From Burkholderiales bacterium (GTDB lineage: Bacteria; Pseudomonadota; Gammaproteobacteria; Burkholderiales; Burkholderiaceae_A), in assembly GCA_027486725.1 (NCBI GenBank), contig JAIXOP010000011.1, positions 92,208-156,207 on the forward strand: a stretch of DNA of 64,000 nt, written 5' to 3'. Numbering within the stretch: position 1 is the first letter of the stretch; the number at the start of each line of letters is the position of its first letter. A program made the position numbers and the translations under genes. Positions 1-12,737 of this stretch are shown piece by piece. Below the pieces are notes generated by a model. It searched no databases. It was given only the letters and a program-made list of their open reading frames with translations, and was not told the DNA's origin.

Positions 1-214
1 CCACCAGCATGCGCGGAATGCCGAAGCGGGTGGCGAGCCATCCGCCCACCAGATTGGCGACGATGCCCGCAGCCTCATAGAGCAGGAACAAGAAGGCCAA
101 CACAAATGGCGTGTAGCCCAGCTGAAAAAAATGCAGCAGCACGAGCATGCGCAGCGCACCATCGGTGAGGGTGAATCCCCAATAGGCTGCGGTGACAATC
201 AGGTAGGCGCGCAC
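1..214 (-). CDS. arsJ: ArsJ organoarsenical efflux MFS transporter, N-terminal part (cut by window edge)
   Basis: Only the first 71 codons are inside the window; the rest lies beyond position 1. The reading starts at GTG (214-212), three bases after the stop of the upstream GAPDH gene, so the two are translationally coupled. The visible protein begins VRAYLIVTAAYWGFTLTDGA and continues through hydrophobic helices to GGWLATRFGIPRM, the characteristic first two membrane segments of ArsJ-type major facilitator transporters. In this family the partner GAPDH makes 1-arseno-3-phosphoglycerate from arsenate, and ArsJ exports that unstable product across the inner membrane. Identification rests on the N-terminus plus the GAPDH neighbour. 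Confidence 0.88.
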   Translation of the reverse strand, partial: MRAYLIVTAAYWGFTLTDGALRMLVLLHFFQLGYTPFVLAFLFLLYEAAGIVANLVGGWLATRFGIPRMLV

Positions 215-217
215 CAG

Positions 218-1267
218 TCAGAGCCCCAGCACATCGCCCAGATGGCAGGTCAGATCGACCATGCGGCAGGCGTAGCCCATTTCGTTGTCGTACCAGCTGT
301 AGACCTTGAGCATCGTCCCGTCGGTCACCATCGTGGAAGGGCCATCCACGATGCTGCTGCGGGCATCGCGGGCATAGTCGGCACTCACGAGCGGCAGCGT
401 CTCAAAGCCAAGGATTCCCTGCAGAGGCCCCTGCGCAGCCGCAGCTCGAAACGCCGCGTTGGCCTCCTCCGCGGTGGTCGGTCTTTGAAGCTCAAACACA
501 CAGTCGGTCAGCGACGCATTGAGGTTGGGCGAGCGCACCGCGTGGCCATTGAGCTTGCCCTGCAGCTCGGGATAGATCAGCCCGATGGCGGTGGCGCTGC
601 CGGTGGTGGTGGGTGCCAGGCCCATCATCGCGCTGCGGGCGCGACGCAGATCCTTGTGGGGGGCATCCACCACCACATTGGTGTTGGTGGGGTTGTGGAT
701 GGTGGTGATCTGTCCATGGCGAATGCCGAAGGCTTCGTGGACCACCTTCACCACCGGGGCGAGGCAGTTGGTTGTGCAGGATGCCGCGGTCACGATGGCA
801 TGGCGTTGCGGGTCGAAGTCCTGGTGGTTGACCCCGACCACCACATTCAGCACGGTGGGATCCTTCACCGGCGCCGAAACCACGACCCGCCGAGCACCCC
901 GAGCGAAGTGGCCCTGCAGGGCTTCGGGCGTGAGGTGCTTGCCGGTGCATTCCAGAACCACATCGACCCCCAGCTCGCCCCAGGGGATGTCTTCCGGATT
1001 CGCATGGCTGCTGAAGCCCAAGGCCCTGGAGCCAATTCGAATGGACTCCTGCCCCTGGGCCTCGATGTGCTCGCGCCAGCGGCCCTGCACCGTGTCGAAG
1101 GCGAGCAGATGCGCGGTGGCGGCCGCCCCACCCTTGATCTCGTTGAGGTGCACCACCTCGAGCCGATTGCCCGCGCGCGGATCGTCCAGGCCGCGCTCGG
1201 CAGCCCCGAAGGCAGCCCGCAGCGCCAGACGTCCAATCCGCCCCATTCCATTGATGCCCACGCGCAT
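218..1267 (-). CDS. ArsJ-associated glyceraldehyde-3-phosphate dehydrogenase
   Basis: A 349-aa GAPDH. The Rossmann motif [10 protein letters not shown] is at residues 4-13 and the catalytic cysteine is C164 in ASCTTNC. The C-terminal YDNEMGY signature is present. The segment after the active site reads [10 protein letters not shown] instead of the glycolytic TTVHAYT-type sequence, as seen in the arsenate-detoxification subclass. It lies 3 bp upstream of arsJ, so its likely role is to couple arsenate to glyceraldehyde 3-phosphate and make 1-arseno-3-phosphoglycerate for export. A strong ribosome site (AAAGGAGG) precedes the ATG at 1267. It could also retain glycolytic activity, but the neighbour favours arsenic resistance. 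Confidence 0.9.
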   Translation of the reverse strand: MRVGINGMGRIGRLALRAAFGAAERGLDDPRAGNRLEVVHLNEIKGGAAATAHLLAFDTVQGRWREHIEAQGQESIRIGSRALGFSSHANPEDIPWGELGVDVVLECTGKHLTPEALQGHFARGARRVVVSAPVKDPTVLNVVVGVNHQDFDPQRHAIVTAASCTTNCLAPVVKVVHEAFGIRHGQITTIHNPTNTNVVVDAPHKDLRRARSAMMGLAPTTTGSATAIGLIYPELQGKLNGHAVRSPNLNASLTDCVFELQRPTTAEEANAAFRAAAAQGPLQGILGFETLPLVSADYARDARSSIVDGPSTMVTDGTMLKVYSWYDNEMGYACRMVDLTCHLGDVLGL

Positions 1268-1282
1268 GCTGCCTCCTTTAAT

Positions 1283-1302
1283 AATTCTAGAAAAATCGAA
1301 TT
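1283..1302 (-). promoter_or_regulatory. Inverted repeat, probable ArsR-type operator
   Basis: A 20-bp element with 5-bp arms AATTC and GAATT around a 10-bp AT-rich centre overlaps the downstream edge of the predicted -10 box and precedes the ribosome site. Its position would let a bound repressor block transcription, and the layout resembles arsenic operators controlled by ArsR. No arsR gene is visible in the window, so the regulator is inferred. Confidence 0.4.
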
Positions 1303-1328
1303 AAAGAGCAAACCCCCACATCCTGCAA
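1300..1328 (-). promoter_or_regulatory. Predicted sigma-70 promoter of the GAPDH-arsJ operon
   Basis: On the minus strand a -35-like TTGCAG (1328-1323) and a -10 TTTAAT (1305-1300, 5/6 match) are separated by exactly 17 bp. They lie in the short gap between the glmM stop and the GAPDH start, 33 bp upstream of the ATG. The -35 box is weak, consistent with a regulated promoter. Inferred from sequence only. Confidence 0.5.
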
Positions 1329-1360
1329 CCCTTGGGAGGTCAATCCAGTGGATGCCTCAA

Positions 1361-2713
1361 TCAGTTCAATGATGCGGCGAGCTGCTGCGCCAGTGCAGAG
1401 GCCTCGTCCCTGCAGGCAGTCTCCACCATGACCCGCAGCAGCGGCTCGGTGCCCGAGGCGCGGATCAGGACCCGACCCCGACCGGCCAGCTGGGCCTCGG
1501 CCGCCTGAAGTGCTGCAGCCAGACCGGAATGATCCCGCCACCCATCCCGCAGGCTCGGGGTCAGAGGCACATTGATCATCACCTGGGGGAAGAGCTGGAG
1601 GTCGCCCAACAGCTCCTCGAGGCGCTGGCCCGAGGCAACCATCGCAGCCAACACCTGCAGAGCACTCACGATGCCATCGCCGGTGGTGTGCAGATCGAGA
1701 TTGAGCAGATGGCCCGAGGACTCGCCGCCCAGACGCCAGCCCGTCTCCTTCAGCATCTCGAGGACATAGCGGTCGCCCACCTTGGCCCGGCGGAAGTCGA
1801 GACCCATGCGCTCGAGCGCCTTCTCAAGGGCGAGGTTGGACATCGCTGTTCCCACCACCCCTTCCAGGGACTGCCGCCCCTGGGCCATGACCCGCTGGCG
1901 CACCATGGCGTAGAGCAGCTCGTCGCCCGAGAAGATTCGGCCATCGGCACCCACCATGATGAGTCGGTCGCCATCGCCGTCGAGGGCAAGGCCACAGTCA
2001 GCGCCCTGCTCCACCACCGCAGCCGCCAGGGCTTCGGGGTGGGTGGCGCCCACACCCTGGTTGATGTTAAAGCCATCGGGGGTGTCGCCCATGGCAATCA
2101 CCTCGGCACCCAGTTCGTGGAAGACCTGGGGGGCCACCTGATAGGCAGCACCATGCGCACAATCCACGACCAGCCGCAGCCTCTGCAGACTCAGCTGCGC
2201 AGGAAAAGCCCGCTTGCAGAATTCAATGTATCGACCGCCTGCGTCGTTCAGGCGGCGGGCCTTGCCCAGGCGATCGGGGGCCGCACACCGCAAGGGCTGT
2301 TCCATGCGCTGTTCGATCTCGAGCTCCATGGCATCGGGGAGCTTCTCCCCATGGCCATCGAAGAACTTGATGCCGTTGTCCTCGAAGGGATTGTGCGAGG
2401 CACTGATGACCACACCCGCGGACAGCCGCAGCGTCTTGGCAAGATAGGCGACGGCTGGGGTGGGCATCGGCCCGGCCATCAGAACATTGACCCCGGCGCT
2501 GGCAAAGCCGGCCTCGAGCGCGGCCTCAAAGATGTAGCCAGAGACTCGGGTGTCTTTGCCGATGAGCACGGTGGGCTCGGCCGAGCGCTCGGCCAGCAGG
2601 CTGCCGGCCGCCATGCCGAGCCGAAGCACGAAGTCGGGGGTGATGGGGTGTTCGCCGACCCGGCCGCGAATGCCGTCGGTTCCAAAGTATTTTCTCTGCG
2701 CGTTGGAGGCCAT
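1361..2713 (-). CDS. glmM: Phosphoglucosamine mutase
   Basis: A 450-aa alpha-D-phosphohexomutase that converts glucosamine 6-phosphate to glucosamine 1-phosphate for peptidoglycan and LPS precursor synthesis. The N-terminus [10 protein letters not shown] is diagnostic. The phosphorylated serine is S106 in ISASHNP, the metal loop DGDGDR lies mid-protein, and the phosphate-binding RASGTEP motif is near the C-terminus. The start at 2713 (MASNAQ) was chosen over longer in-frame extension because homology begins there. It follows folP by 10 bp and ftsH lies upstream, the common ftsH-folP-glmM order. Length is normal for the family. Confidence 0.97.
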   Translation of the reverse strand: MASNAQRKYFGTDGIRGRVGEHPITPDFVLRLGMAAGSLLAERSAEPTVLIGKDTRVSGYIFEAALEAGFASAGVNVLMAGPMPTPAVAYLAKTLRLSAGVVISASHNPFEDNGIKFFDGHGEKLPDAMELEIEQRMEQPLRCAAPDRLGKARRLNDAGGRYIEFCKRAFPAQLSLQRLRLVVDCAHGAAYQVAPQVFHELGAEVIAMGDTPDGFNINQGVGATHPEALAAAVVEQGADCGLALDGDGDRLIMVGADGRIFSGDELLYAMVRQRVMAQGRQSLEGVVGTAMSNLALEKALERMGLDFRRAKVGDRYVLEMLKETGWRLGGESSGHLLNLDLHTTGDGIVSALQVLAAMVASGQRLEELLGDLQLFPQVMINVPLTPSLRDGWRDHSGLAAALQAAEAQLAGRGRVLIRASGTEPLLRVMVETACRDEASALAQQLAASLN

Positions 2714-2723
2714 GCTGCCGATT

Positions 2724-3578
2724 TTAAACGGGGGCGCCGAGGGCTGCGGCGAGCCGCAATGCCGCCAAGGTCCCCGCGACATCGTGAACGCGCAGCACCG
2801 ATGCCCCCGACTGTGCGGCCAACACCGCCGCGACCGCACTGGCAGCATCGCGCTGGGCCGGTGCGGAATCGGGCTGACCCATGGCTTCCGCAATCATGCG
2901 CTTGCGCGAGACCCCCACCAGAATGGCGTGGGGGCCCTGTGCCGCCGAGGAGAGCCCCCGAAAGAGGGTCTGATTGTGGGTGTAGGTCTTGCCAAAGCCA
3001 AAGCCAGGATCGAGCAGGACGCTTTGCGGATCGACCCCCGCAGCCTCGAGCATCTCGGCCTGACCGCGAAGAAAGCCATAGACCTCGCCACAGACATCGG
3101 CGTAGTGGGGACTGGCCTGCATGGTGCTGGGGCTGCCCTGCATGTGCATGACGCACAGGCCCTGGCCTTCGGCCACCAGCCGGGGCAGCAGCCGCTGCAT
3201 GGCCGACGAGCGAAAGCCATCGACGTCATTCACCAGATCGATGCCCACATCGAGTGCGGGCTCCACCACCTCAGCGCGCCGGCTGTCGAGCGAGAGCACC
3301 ATCCCCAGAGGCTGGAGCTCGCGCAGCACCGGCAAGACCCGACGGCGCTCTTCATCCGGCGAGACGGGGGCAGCACCAGGGCGCGTGCTCTCGCCCCCCA
3401 CATCGATGATGTCGGCACCGGCACGATGAAGCTCCGCGGCCCGCGCAACAGCGACATCCACCGAGGCCACCAAGCCTCCGTCGGAAAAGGAATCCGGGGT
3501 CACATTGAGCACCCCCATAAGCAAAGGCCGATCCCGCGACAAACGGAACCGGCCCAAATGCAGCGACAGCGGGCGCAA
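2724..3578 (-). CDS. folP: Dihydropteroate synthase
   Basis: Condenses p-aminobenzoate with hydroxymethyl-dihydropterin pyrophosphate in folate synthesis. The two signature blocks are visible: [15 protein letters not shown] near the N-terminus and [11 protein letters not shown] after it. The C-terminal LVGVSRK and RVHDV motifs are also present. No ATG fits upstream of the conserved region. The best start is TTG (3578-3576), two bases after the ftsH stop codon, giving 284 aa and suggesting translational coupling to ftsH. An internal ATG at the LLMGV motif would remove the first strand. Start is moderately certain, identity is not in doubt. Confidence 0.94.
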   Translation of the reverse strand: MRPLSLHLGRFRLSRDRPLLMGVLNVTPDSFSDGGLVASVDVAVARAAELHRAGADIIDVGGESTRPGAAPVSPDEERRRVLPVLRELQPLGMVLSLDSRRAEVVEPALDVGIDLVNDVDGFRSSAMQRLLPRLVAEGQGLCVMHMQGSPSTMQASPHYADVCGEVYGFLRGQAEMLEAAGVDPQSVLLDPGFGFGKTYTHNQTLFRGLSSAAQGPHAILVGVSRKRMIAEAMGQPDSAPAQRDAASAVAAVLAAQSGASVLRVHDVAGTLAALRLAAALGAPV

Positions 3579-3580
3579 CG

Positions 3581-5479
3581 TTAGGCCGGCGCTGTGGCAC
3601 CACTCGATGGCACGGCGCCGGCGGGCGTGGAGCCTGTGCCCGCCGATGGGCTGTTGCCACCATCGGAATGCTTGGGTGGCCTCGGCTCGCGGCCCTGAAC
3701 GATGTCTTCGATCTGGTCGGCGTCGATGGTCTCCCACTCCAGCAGGGCCTTGGCCATGGCGTGCATCTTGTCCCGGTTGTCCTCGATGATCTGGCGCGCC
3801 ACGCGGTATTGCTCATCGATGATGCGGCGGATCTCGGCGTCGACCTTCTGCATCGTGGCCTCCGAGACATTGGTGGTCTTGGTGATGCTGCGACCCAGGA
3901 AAACCTCGCCCTCGTTCTCGGCGTAGACCATGGGACCCAGGGAGTCGCTCATGCCGTAGCGGGTCACCATATCGCGTGCCAAAGCAGTCGCTCGCTCGAA
4001 GTCATTCGAGGCGCCCGTGGTCATCTGGTCCATGAAGACTTCCTCGGCGATCCGTCCGCCAAAGAGCACCGAAATCATGCTCAGCATCCGGACCTTGTCC
4101 ATGCTGTAGCGGTCGGACTCGGGCAGCTGCATGGTCACCCCCAGGGCACGGCCTCGCGGGATGATGGTGACCTTGTGCACCGGATCGGTCTTGGGGAGCA
4201 TGCGCGCAACGAGGGCATGGCCCGACTCATGGTAGGCGGTGTTGCGGCGCTCCTCTTCGGGCATGACCATCGACTTGCGCTCGGCGCCCATCAGGATTTT
4301 GTCCTTCGCCTTTTCAAAGTCGTTCATATCGACCAGGCGTCCGCCGCGGCGGGCGGCAAAGAGTGCCGCCTCGTTGACGAGGTTGGCCAAGTCGGCACCC
4401 GACATGCCGGGGGTGCCGCGGGCAAGAATATCGGCGCGGACATCCGGGGCGATGGGGACCTTGCGCATGTGCACATTGAGGATCTGCTCGCGGCCACGAA
4501 TGTCGGGCAGGGGCACCACCACCTGGCGGTCGAAGCGGCCAGGACGCAGCAGCGCCGGATCGAGAACATCGGGTCGGTTGGTGGCGGCGATCACGATGAT
4601 GCCTTGGCTGGTCTCAAAGCCGTCCATCTCCACCAGCATCTGGTTGAGGGTCTGCTCACGCTCGTCGTTGCCGCCACCAAGGCCGGCGCCGCGCTGGCGG
4701 CCGACCGCATCGATCTCGTCGATGAAGATGATGCAGGGGGCATGCTTCTTGGCGTTTTCGAACATGTCGCGGACGCGGGCAGCACCCACACCCACAAACA
4801 TTTCGACAAAGTCGGAGCCCGAAATGGAGAAGAACGGAACCTTGGCCTCACCCGCAATGGCCTTGGCCAGCAGGGTCTTGCCCGTTCCGGGGGATCCCAC
4901 CATGAGCACGCCGCGGGGAATGCGGCCACCCAAACGCTGAAACTTGGTCGGGTCGCGCAGGAAATCGACCAGCTCGGTCACGTCCTCTTTGGCCTCGTCG
5001 CAGCCCGCCACATCGGCGAAGGTGATGTTGTTGGTGTTTTCATCGAGCATGCGGGCCTTGGACTTGCCAAACGAAAAGGCACCGCCCCGCCCACCGCCCT
5101 GCATCTGGCGCATGAAAAAGACCCAGACCCCGATGAGCAGCAGCATGGGGAACCAGGAGACAAAGATGCTCATGAGCAGCGAGGGCTCCTCTTCGGCCTT
5201 GGCCGAGACCGCAACCCCCGCCTTGAGCAGATCGCCCACCATCCAGAGATCCTGAGGCGCATTGACCACGATCGGCCGCTCGTCGGTGGTGACGGCGCGC
5301 ACCGTGCGGCCATCGATCACGGCAGAACGGATCCGCCCCTGACGGGCCTCCTCCATGAACTGCGAATACGTGACTTCCATGCCCCGACTCGGGCCACTCT
5401 CGAACTGCCGAAACACCGAGAAGAGGATGAGGCCGACCACCATCCAGATGGCGAACTTCGAGATCATGTTGCCGTTCAC
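3581..5479 (-). CDS. ftsH: ATP-dependent zinc metalloprotease FtsH
   Basis: A 632-aa inner-membrane AAA+ protease. Transmembrane helices lie at about residues 8-22 and 102-123 with a periplasmic loop between them. The Walker A motif GSPGTGKT is at about 195-202, Walker B is FIDEIDAVG, and the zinc site HESGH lies near residue 418. It degrades misfolded membrane proteins and regulatory substrates. The C-terminal tail is Gly/Ser/Ala-rich. HflK and HflC, which form a complex around FtsH, are encoded far away at 38.7-40.9 kb. folP starts directly after its stop. Confidence 0.98.
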   Translation of the reverse strand: MNGNMISKFAIWMVVGLILFSVFRQFESGPSRGMEVTYSQFMEEARQGRIRSAVIDGRTVRAVTTDERPIVVNAPQDLWMVGDLLKAGVAVSAKAEEEPSLLMSIFVSWFPMLLLIGVWVFFMRQMQGGGRGGAFSFGKSKARMLDENTNNITFADVAGCDEAKEDVTELVDFLRDPTKFQRLGGRIPRGVLMVGSPGTGKTLLAKAIAGEAKVPFFSISGSDFVEMFVGVGAARVRDMFENAKKHAPCIIFIDEIDAVGRQRGAGLGGGNDEREQTLNQMLVEMDGFETSQGIIVIAATNRPDVLDPALLRPGRFDRQVVVPLPDIRGREQILNVHMRKVPIAPDVRADILARGTPGMSGADLANLVNEAALFAARRGGRLVDMNDFEKAKDKILMGAERKSMVMPEEERRNTAYHESGHALVARMLPKTDPVHKVTIIPRGRALGVTMQLPESDRYSMDKVRMLSMISVLFGGRIAEEVFMDQMTTGASNDFERATALARDMVTRYGMSDSLGPMVYAENEGEVFLGRSITKTTNVSEATMQKVDAEIRRIIDEQYRVARQIIEDNRDKMHAMAKALLEWETIDADQIEDIVQGREPRPPKHSDGGNSPSAGTGSTPAGAVPSSGATAPA

Positions 5480-5558
5480 GTTTGCTCCTAGCGCGGCGCC
5501 ATTTGTCGCCGCAATCGATAGTCAGGGACCAATGTTCAAAATCTACAACAAAAGCCGC

Positions 5559-6197
5559 TCACACCCGCAGATTCCGGCCCAGAAGGAAGGTTTCCGAGGA
5601 TTCCGACCTCGAGGAGGGGGGCTTGCGGGGACTCACGGTGTGAAACACCCGCTTGAACTCCTCGACCAGCTGACTGTAGCCACTGCCATTGAAGCATTTG
5701 ACGAGCAAGGCGCCCGAGGGTTTCAGGTGTCGATGGGAAAAATCGACCGCCAGTTCCACCACATGGGCGATGCGCGCCGCGTCGGCCGAGGCCACCCCGG
5801 ATAAGTTGGGGGCCATATCGGACAAAACAAGGTCCACCTTCTGACCATCGAGCATGGCGGAGAGTTGGGCGTCCACCTCCTCGTCTCGGAAGTCCCCCAG
5901 CACGAATTCCACATCCGCGACCGGCTCCATGGGCAGGATGTCGAGGGCAATGATGCGGCCGTGGATGCCCTGGCGGCCAGGTCGGGCCAGGCGTTGCCGC
6001 AGGACCTGAGACCAGCTGCCCGGGGCCGAGCCCAGATCGACCACCGTCATGCCGGGGCGGATGAGCTTGTCCTTCTCGTCGATTTCAATGAGCTTGAAGG
6101 CCGCCCGGCTGCGGTATCCCATGCCCTGCGCCCGCCGGACGTAGGGATCGGTGAGGTGGCGGTTGAGCCACGCTGCGTTGAATTTGTTCTTGGCCGT
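5559..6197 (-). CDS. rlmE: 23S rRNA (uridine2552-2'-O)-methyltransferase RlmE with an apparent ACG start
   Basis: SAM-dependent methyltransferase of the FtsJ/RrmJ family that modifies U2552 of 23S rRNA. The catalytic lysine (RAAFKL), aspartate (LSDMAPN) and lysine (LLVKCFNG) of the K-D-K triad are all present. The first ATG (6122) would lose the conserved N-terminus [19 protein letters not shown], which is encoded in frame directly upstream. The codon at the position of the family's initiating Met is ACG (6197-6195), five bases after a GGGGG run and 17 bases after the greA stop. No ATG, GTG or TTG is available there. With ACG the protein is 212 aa, the normal length. Either ACG initiates, or the base is an error or mutation. 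Confidence 0.93.
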   Translation of the reverse strand, partial: TAKNKFNAAWLNRHLTDPYVRRAQGMGYRSRAAFKLIEIDEKDKLIRPGMTVVDLGSAPGSWSQVLRQRLARPGRQGIHGRIIALDILPMEPVADVEFVLGDFRDEEVDAQLSAMLDGQKVDLVLSDMAPNLSGVASADAARIAHVVELAVDFSHRHLKPSGALLVKCFNGSGYSQLVEEFKRVFHTVSPRKPPSSRSESSETFLLGRNLRV

Positions 6198-6214
6198 GAC
6201 AGCCCCCGAAGGCT

Positions 6215-6681
6215 TTAGAGGTAGAGGACTTCGAGGATCTCGAGCTCGCGCTTGCCCGAGGGGGCCTGGAGCGTGACCACGTCGCCGGCCATTTTCCCAA
6301 TGAGGGCACGGGCAATCGGACTACCGAAGGAGATTTTGTTGGCCTTGGGGTCGGCCTCGTCGTCGCCAACGATCTGGTAGCGGCTCTGCTGGCCGCTGTC
6401 GCAGTCCTCGAGCTCCACGGTCACGCCAAAGACCACGCGGCCATCCTGGGGCAGCGCCTTGGGATCGATGATCTGAGCCGAGGCGAGCTTGCTCTCGATC
6501 TCGGCGATGCGGCCCTCGACAAAGGCCTGCTTTTCTTTGGCCGCATCGTATTCGGCGTTCTCGGAGAGGTCGCCCTGGGCCCGGGCCTCAGAGATGGCCT
6601 GGATGACATCCGGACGCTCCACGGTTTTGAGCTGGTGGAGCTCGTCCTTCAGGAGTTGGGCACCCAACACGGTCAGCGGAG

Positions 6682-6685
<4 letters not shown>
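6215..6685 (-). CDS. greA: Transcription elongation factor GreA
   Basis: A 156-aa factor that rescues backtracked RNA polymerase by stimulating transcript cleavage. The N-terminal coiled-coil hairpin contains the acidic tip segment [14 protein letters not shown], and the C-terminal FKBP-like domain ends with [10 protein letters not shown] and [20 protein letters not shown]. Length is standard (158 in E. coli). The ATG overlaps the end of carB by four bases, giving a carA-carB-greA-rlmE run on the minus strand. Confidence 0.97.
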
Positions 6686-9928
<3,243 letters not shown>

Positions 9929-9936
<8 letters not shown>

Positions 9937-11173
9937 TCGGTGCGCTCATCAGTGAGACGAAATGATCGAAGAGGGGAAGCAGGTCGTGGGGTCCGGGGCT
10001 GGCCTCGGGGTGCCCCTGGAAGCAAAACGCCGGCGCGGATTTGTGGGCCAGGCCCTGAATCGACCCATCAAAGAGCGACACATGCGTGACCTCGAGGCAG
10101 TCGGGCAGCCCCTCGGCGACCACCGCAAAGCCGTGGTTCTGGGCCGTGATGGCCACGCGGCCGGTGCGCAGATCCTTCACTGGGTGGTTGCCCCCGTGGT
10201 GGCCGAACTTCATTTTGTGGGTCTTGGCACCCGCCGCGAGGGCCAGAATCTGATGCCCCAGGCAGATGCCGAACAGGGGAATGCGGGCGGCCATGGCCTG
10301 GCGGGCCACCTCGATGGCGTAGGTGCAGGGCTCGGGGTCGCCAGGGCCGTTGGAGAGAAAAATGCCCGAGGGCTGGAGGGCCATGGCCTCGGCATACGGG
10401 GTCTTGGCGGGAACCACGGTCACGCGGCAGCCGCGATCGACCAGCAGGCGAAGGATGTTGGTTTTCACGCCAAAGTCGTAGGCCACCACATGGTGAACCG
10501 GCGAGGCGGGGGCCTGACGATGGCCCTGACCCAAGGTCCAGGTGCCCTCACGGAATTCGTAGGGGGTGGCGCAGCTCACCACCTGGGCCAGGTCAGCGCC
10601 CACCAGGCCACCAAAGCCGCGGGCAGCAGCCAGCGCGGTCTCGGCGTTGGCCATCTGGCCAGCGGCAGCCGCGTGGATGGCGCACGACTGGGCGCCACGA
10701 TCGCGCAGGGTGCGGGTGATCTCTCGGGTGTCGACGCCCGAGATGGCCACCACTCCCGCGGCGGCTAGGGCCTGGGCGAGGGACTGATTGGCACGAAAGT
10801 TGGAGACCACCGGAGGAAGGTCTCGGACGACGAGGCCCGCCGCCTGGATGCTCGACGATTCGAAGTCCTCGGCGTTGAAGCCCACATTGCCGATGTGCGG
10901 GTAGGTGAGGGTGACCACCTGATGCTTGTAGCTCGGGTCGGTCAGGATCTCCTGATAGCCCGTGAGCGAGGTGTTGAACACCAGCTCGCCCATGGTGGTC
11001 CCGGCCGCGCCCATGGACTGGCCCCAGAAGAGCTCACCCGAGGCCAGCGCGAGAACCGCGGAGCGCGCCTCGCCGGCGCCTGCGGCGCCCGCAGCGCGGA
11101 GGTGGTCGGAATTTTGGGCGTGCGAAGAGTTGGGCTCGGCACCGGCCAGAGCCAACAGCTGACGAAGCTGCAA
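9929..11173 (-). CDS. carA: Carbamoyl-phosphate synthase small subunit (glutaminase)
   Basis: Glutamine amidotransferase subunit that hydrolyses glutamine and channels ammonia to CarB. The class I GATase nucleophile elbow GICLGHQ and the C-terminal [10 protein letters not shown] (catalytic His and Glu) are present. The predicted start is TTG (11173-11171), preceded by the ribosome-site-like AGGGGGAA at normal spacing and about 20 nt downstream of a consensus -10 box. This gives 414 aa, about 30 longer than usual. The extra N-terminal stretch before [10 protein letters not shown] is Ala/Gly-rich and not obviously conserved. No ATG, GTG or TTG lies close to the conserved core. Confidence 0.95.
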
Positions 11174-11200
11174 AGTGGATTCCCCCTAGAAGACCCGCGC

Positions 11201-11206
11201 ATTATA
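11201..11206 (-). promoter_or_regulatory. Predicted -10 box of the carAB promoter
   Basis: The minus strand reads a perfect TATAAT at 11206-11201, 27 bp upstream of the carA TTG start, in a context that is otherwise GC-rich. No good -35 box is seen at 16-18 bp (best is TCTGAC at shorter spacing). Transcription would begin near 11195, leaving a leader of about 20 nt. Confidence 0.5.
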
Positions 11207-11234
11207 GCCGGGCCTCCCGGGGTCAGACGGCCCT

Positions 11235-11266
11235 CAGGCCTCGGGCCAGAGTGCCCGAGGGGCCTG
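11235..11266 (-). terminator. GC-rich hairpin between the MAPEG gene and carA
   Basis: An 8-bp perfect stem (CCTCGGGC with GCCCGAGG, loop about 6 nt) is extended by CAGG/CCTG across a 2-nt bulge. It lies between two minus-strand genes and upstream of the carA -10 box. There is no U-tract, so it could be a Rho-assisted terminator of the MAPEG transcript or simply a structured spacer. Confidence 0.35.
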
Positions 11267-11307
11267 CACCGGGGAAGTTTTGAAGGACGGTGTTTTGAAG
11301 AACGGTA

Positions 11308-11694
11308 TCAAAGGGGCTTGGGGGCCGACTGGAAGAAGATCGCCACCGTCAGACCAATGCCGACAAACCAGACCAGGCTTCGGGCCGTGGCCAGATTGCC
11401 CACATAGAGGGCGATGTAGATCAGCCGTGCCGCGATGAAGGCCATGGCCAGCTGATCGAGCTGCGCACCAGCGCCACCGTTGTGATGGGCCACCAGCATG
11501 GCGGCAGTGAATAGGGCAAAGGCCTCCCAGCTGTTGAGCTGGGCTGCGTTGGCACGAGCCTGGTAGCCCTCACGGCGGGCCAGCCACTCGCGCGGATTGC
11601 GGTTGTCGTAGCGGCCGGGTCCGGCCTTGGCAATACCGACACACACAATCGGCAGAAAGCCGGCAATGAAGAGGCACCACTGAGCAATCGACAT
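11308..11694 (-). CDS. MAPEG family membrane protein
   Basis: A 128-aa polytopic membrane protein with four hydrophobic segments. The motifs RANAAQLNSWEAFALFTAAM and AFIAARLIYIALYV are typical of bacterial MAPEG (membrane-associated eicosanoid and glutathione metabolism) proteins. In eukaryotes this fold includes microsomal glutathione transferases; the substrate of small bacterial members is generally unknown. It sits between recR and carA on the same strand, 12 bp after recR ends on the genomic map, with no functional link evident. Confidence 0.85.
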   Translation of the reverse strand: MSIAQWCLFIAGFLPIVCVGIAKAGPGRYDNRNPREWLARREGYQARANAAQLNSWEAFALFTAAMLVAHHNGGAGAQLDQLAMAFIAARLIYIALYVGNLATARSLVWFVGIGLTVAIFFQSAPKPL

Positions 11695-11706
11695 AAAGAC
11701 TCCTGG

Positions 11707-12366
11707 CTATGGTTGTTTTAAAGAGAGTGGTTTCGGAGGCAGCGGGGGAGACTCTGGCGAGGGCGACAGCGGACGCCGCTCGCGCAGTGCCTGGGCAATG
11801 GTACCGAGATCGACATACTCCAGCTCGCCCCCCGCGGGAACTCCCCGAGCCAGGCGCGCGATGCGCAGGGGCGGCGACAACCCCTGCCCCTGAAGCAGGG
11901 TCTCGAGCGCATGGGCCGTGGCCTCACCCTCGGGCGTGAAGTTGGTGGCGATGATGACTTCCTCCAGCCCCGGCCGGCGGGCCTGCTCGAGGAACTGGGG
12001 CAACGGCAGTTGGGAAGGCCCAACGCCATCGAGCGGAGAGAGCCGCCCCATCAGCACAAAGTAGCGGCCTTGAAAGGAGCCGGTCTGCTCCAGCATCAGC
12101 ATGTCGGTGGGCGTCTCCACCACACAGAGCTGCGCCTCCGACCTGCCCCCATCGAGGCAGAGGCCGCAGATTGGCTCTTCAGAAAAGGTGTTGCAGCGGG
12201 CGCAGTGGCCAATGCGGTGGAGTGCGCCCAGCAGCGACTGGCCGAGCCGCTCGGCGGCTGGGCGATCCGACTGCAGCAGATGGGTGGCCATGCGTTGCGC
12301 CGTCTTGGGGCCAACACCCGGGAGTGCCTGCAGGGCATCCACCAGGGCCGCCAAAGAGGCGGGCAT
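11707..12366 (-). CDS. recR: Recombination mediator RecR
   Basis: Zinc-finger and Toprim protein that acts with RecF/RecO to load RecA at gaps. Visible parts are the helix-hairpin-helix [13 protein letters not shown], the four-cysteine finger [16 protein letters not shown], and the Toprim segment [15 protein letters not shown]. The ATG at 12366 gives 219 aa; a GTG at 12390 is an alternative. The C-terminus carries about 20 extra Pro/Ser/Leu-rich residues compared with the usual 200-aa protein. Gene order dnaX-ybaB-recR is conserved across bacteria. Confidence 0.96.
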   Translation of the reverse strand: MPASLAALVDALQALPGVGPKTAQRMATHLLQSDRPAAERLGQSLLGALHRIGHCARCNTFSEEPICGLCLDGGRSEAQLCVVETPTDMLMLEQTGSFQGRYFVLMGRLSPLDGVGPSQLPLPQFLEQARRPGLEEVIIATNFTPEGEATAHALETLLQGQGLSPPLRIARLARGVPAGGELEYVDLGTIAQALRERRPLSPSPESPPLPPKPLSLKQP

Positions 12367-12404
12367 CGCCGACGGCGCGGTCTTGGCCACGGGCCTTGCG
12401 CTGC

Positions 12405-12737
12405 TCAGAACTTCATTCCGGGGGGCAGCGGCATGCCGGCCGTCACCGACGACATGCGCTGCTGGCTGGCGGCATCGATCTGGCTGTGCGCGCCATTGAG
12501 GGCCGAGGTCAGCAGGTCTTGCAGCGTCTCGACATCGTCGGGCTCGGCCGAGCCGAGCAGGCTGGGTGCCACGCGAATCGAGACCACGTGGTGCTTGCCA
12601 TTGACCTGCACCGAAACGAGCCCCGAGCCGGCCTCCTGGGTCACCACCATTTGGGCGACCTCGTCCTGTGCCGCCTTGATTTTGTCCTGCATGGCCTGCG
12701 CCTGCCGCATGAGGCCTGCGAGTTGTCCTTTGAGCAT
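12405..12737 (-). CDS. ybaB: YbaB/EbfC family nucleoid-associated protein
   Basis: A 110-aa DNA-binding dimer. The sequence starts [20 protein letters not shown] and contains the family motif [20 protein letters not shown]. The start codon ATG (12737-12735) overlaps the dnaX stop in a TGATG arrangement, so it is translationally coupled to dnaX. It is followed by recR, the standard order. Its role in nucleoid organisation is known for the family but not deducible from the sequence itself. Confidence 0.95.
   Translation of the reverse strand: MLKGQLAGLMRQAQAMQDKIKAAQDEVAQMVVTQEAGSGLVSVQVNGKHHVVSIRVAPSLLGSAEPDDVETLQDLLTSALNGAHSQIDAASQQRMSSVTAGMPLPPGMKF

Noticed and set aside
3668..5491. Long open frame of 607 codons opposite ftsH
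   Set aside because: Shadow of ftsH; the His/Gly/Asp-rich composition is typical of antisense frames in GC-rich genes, and no domain is seen.
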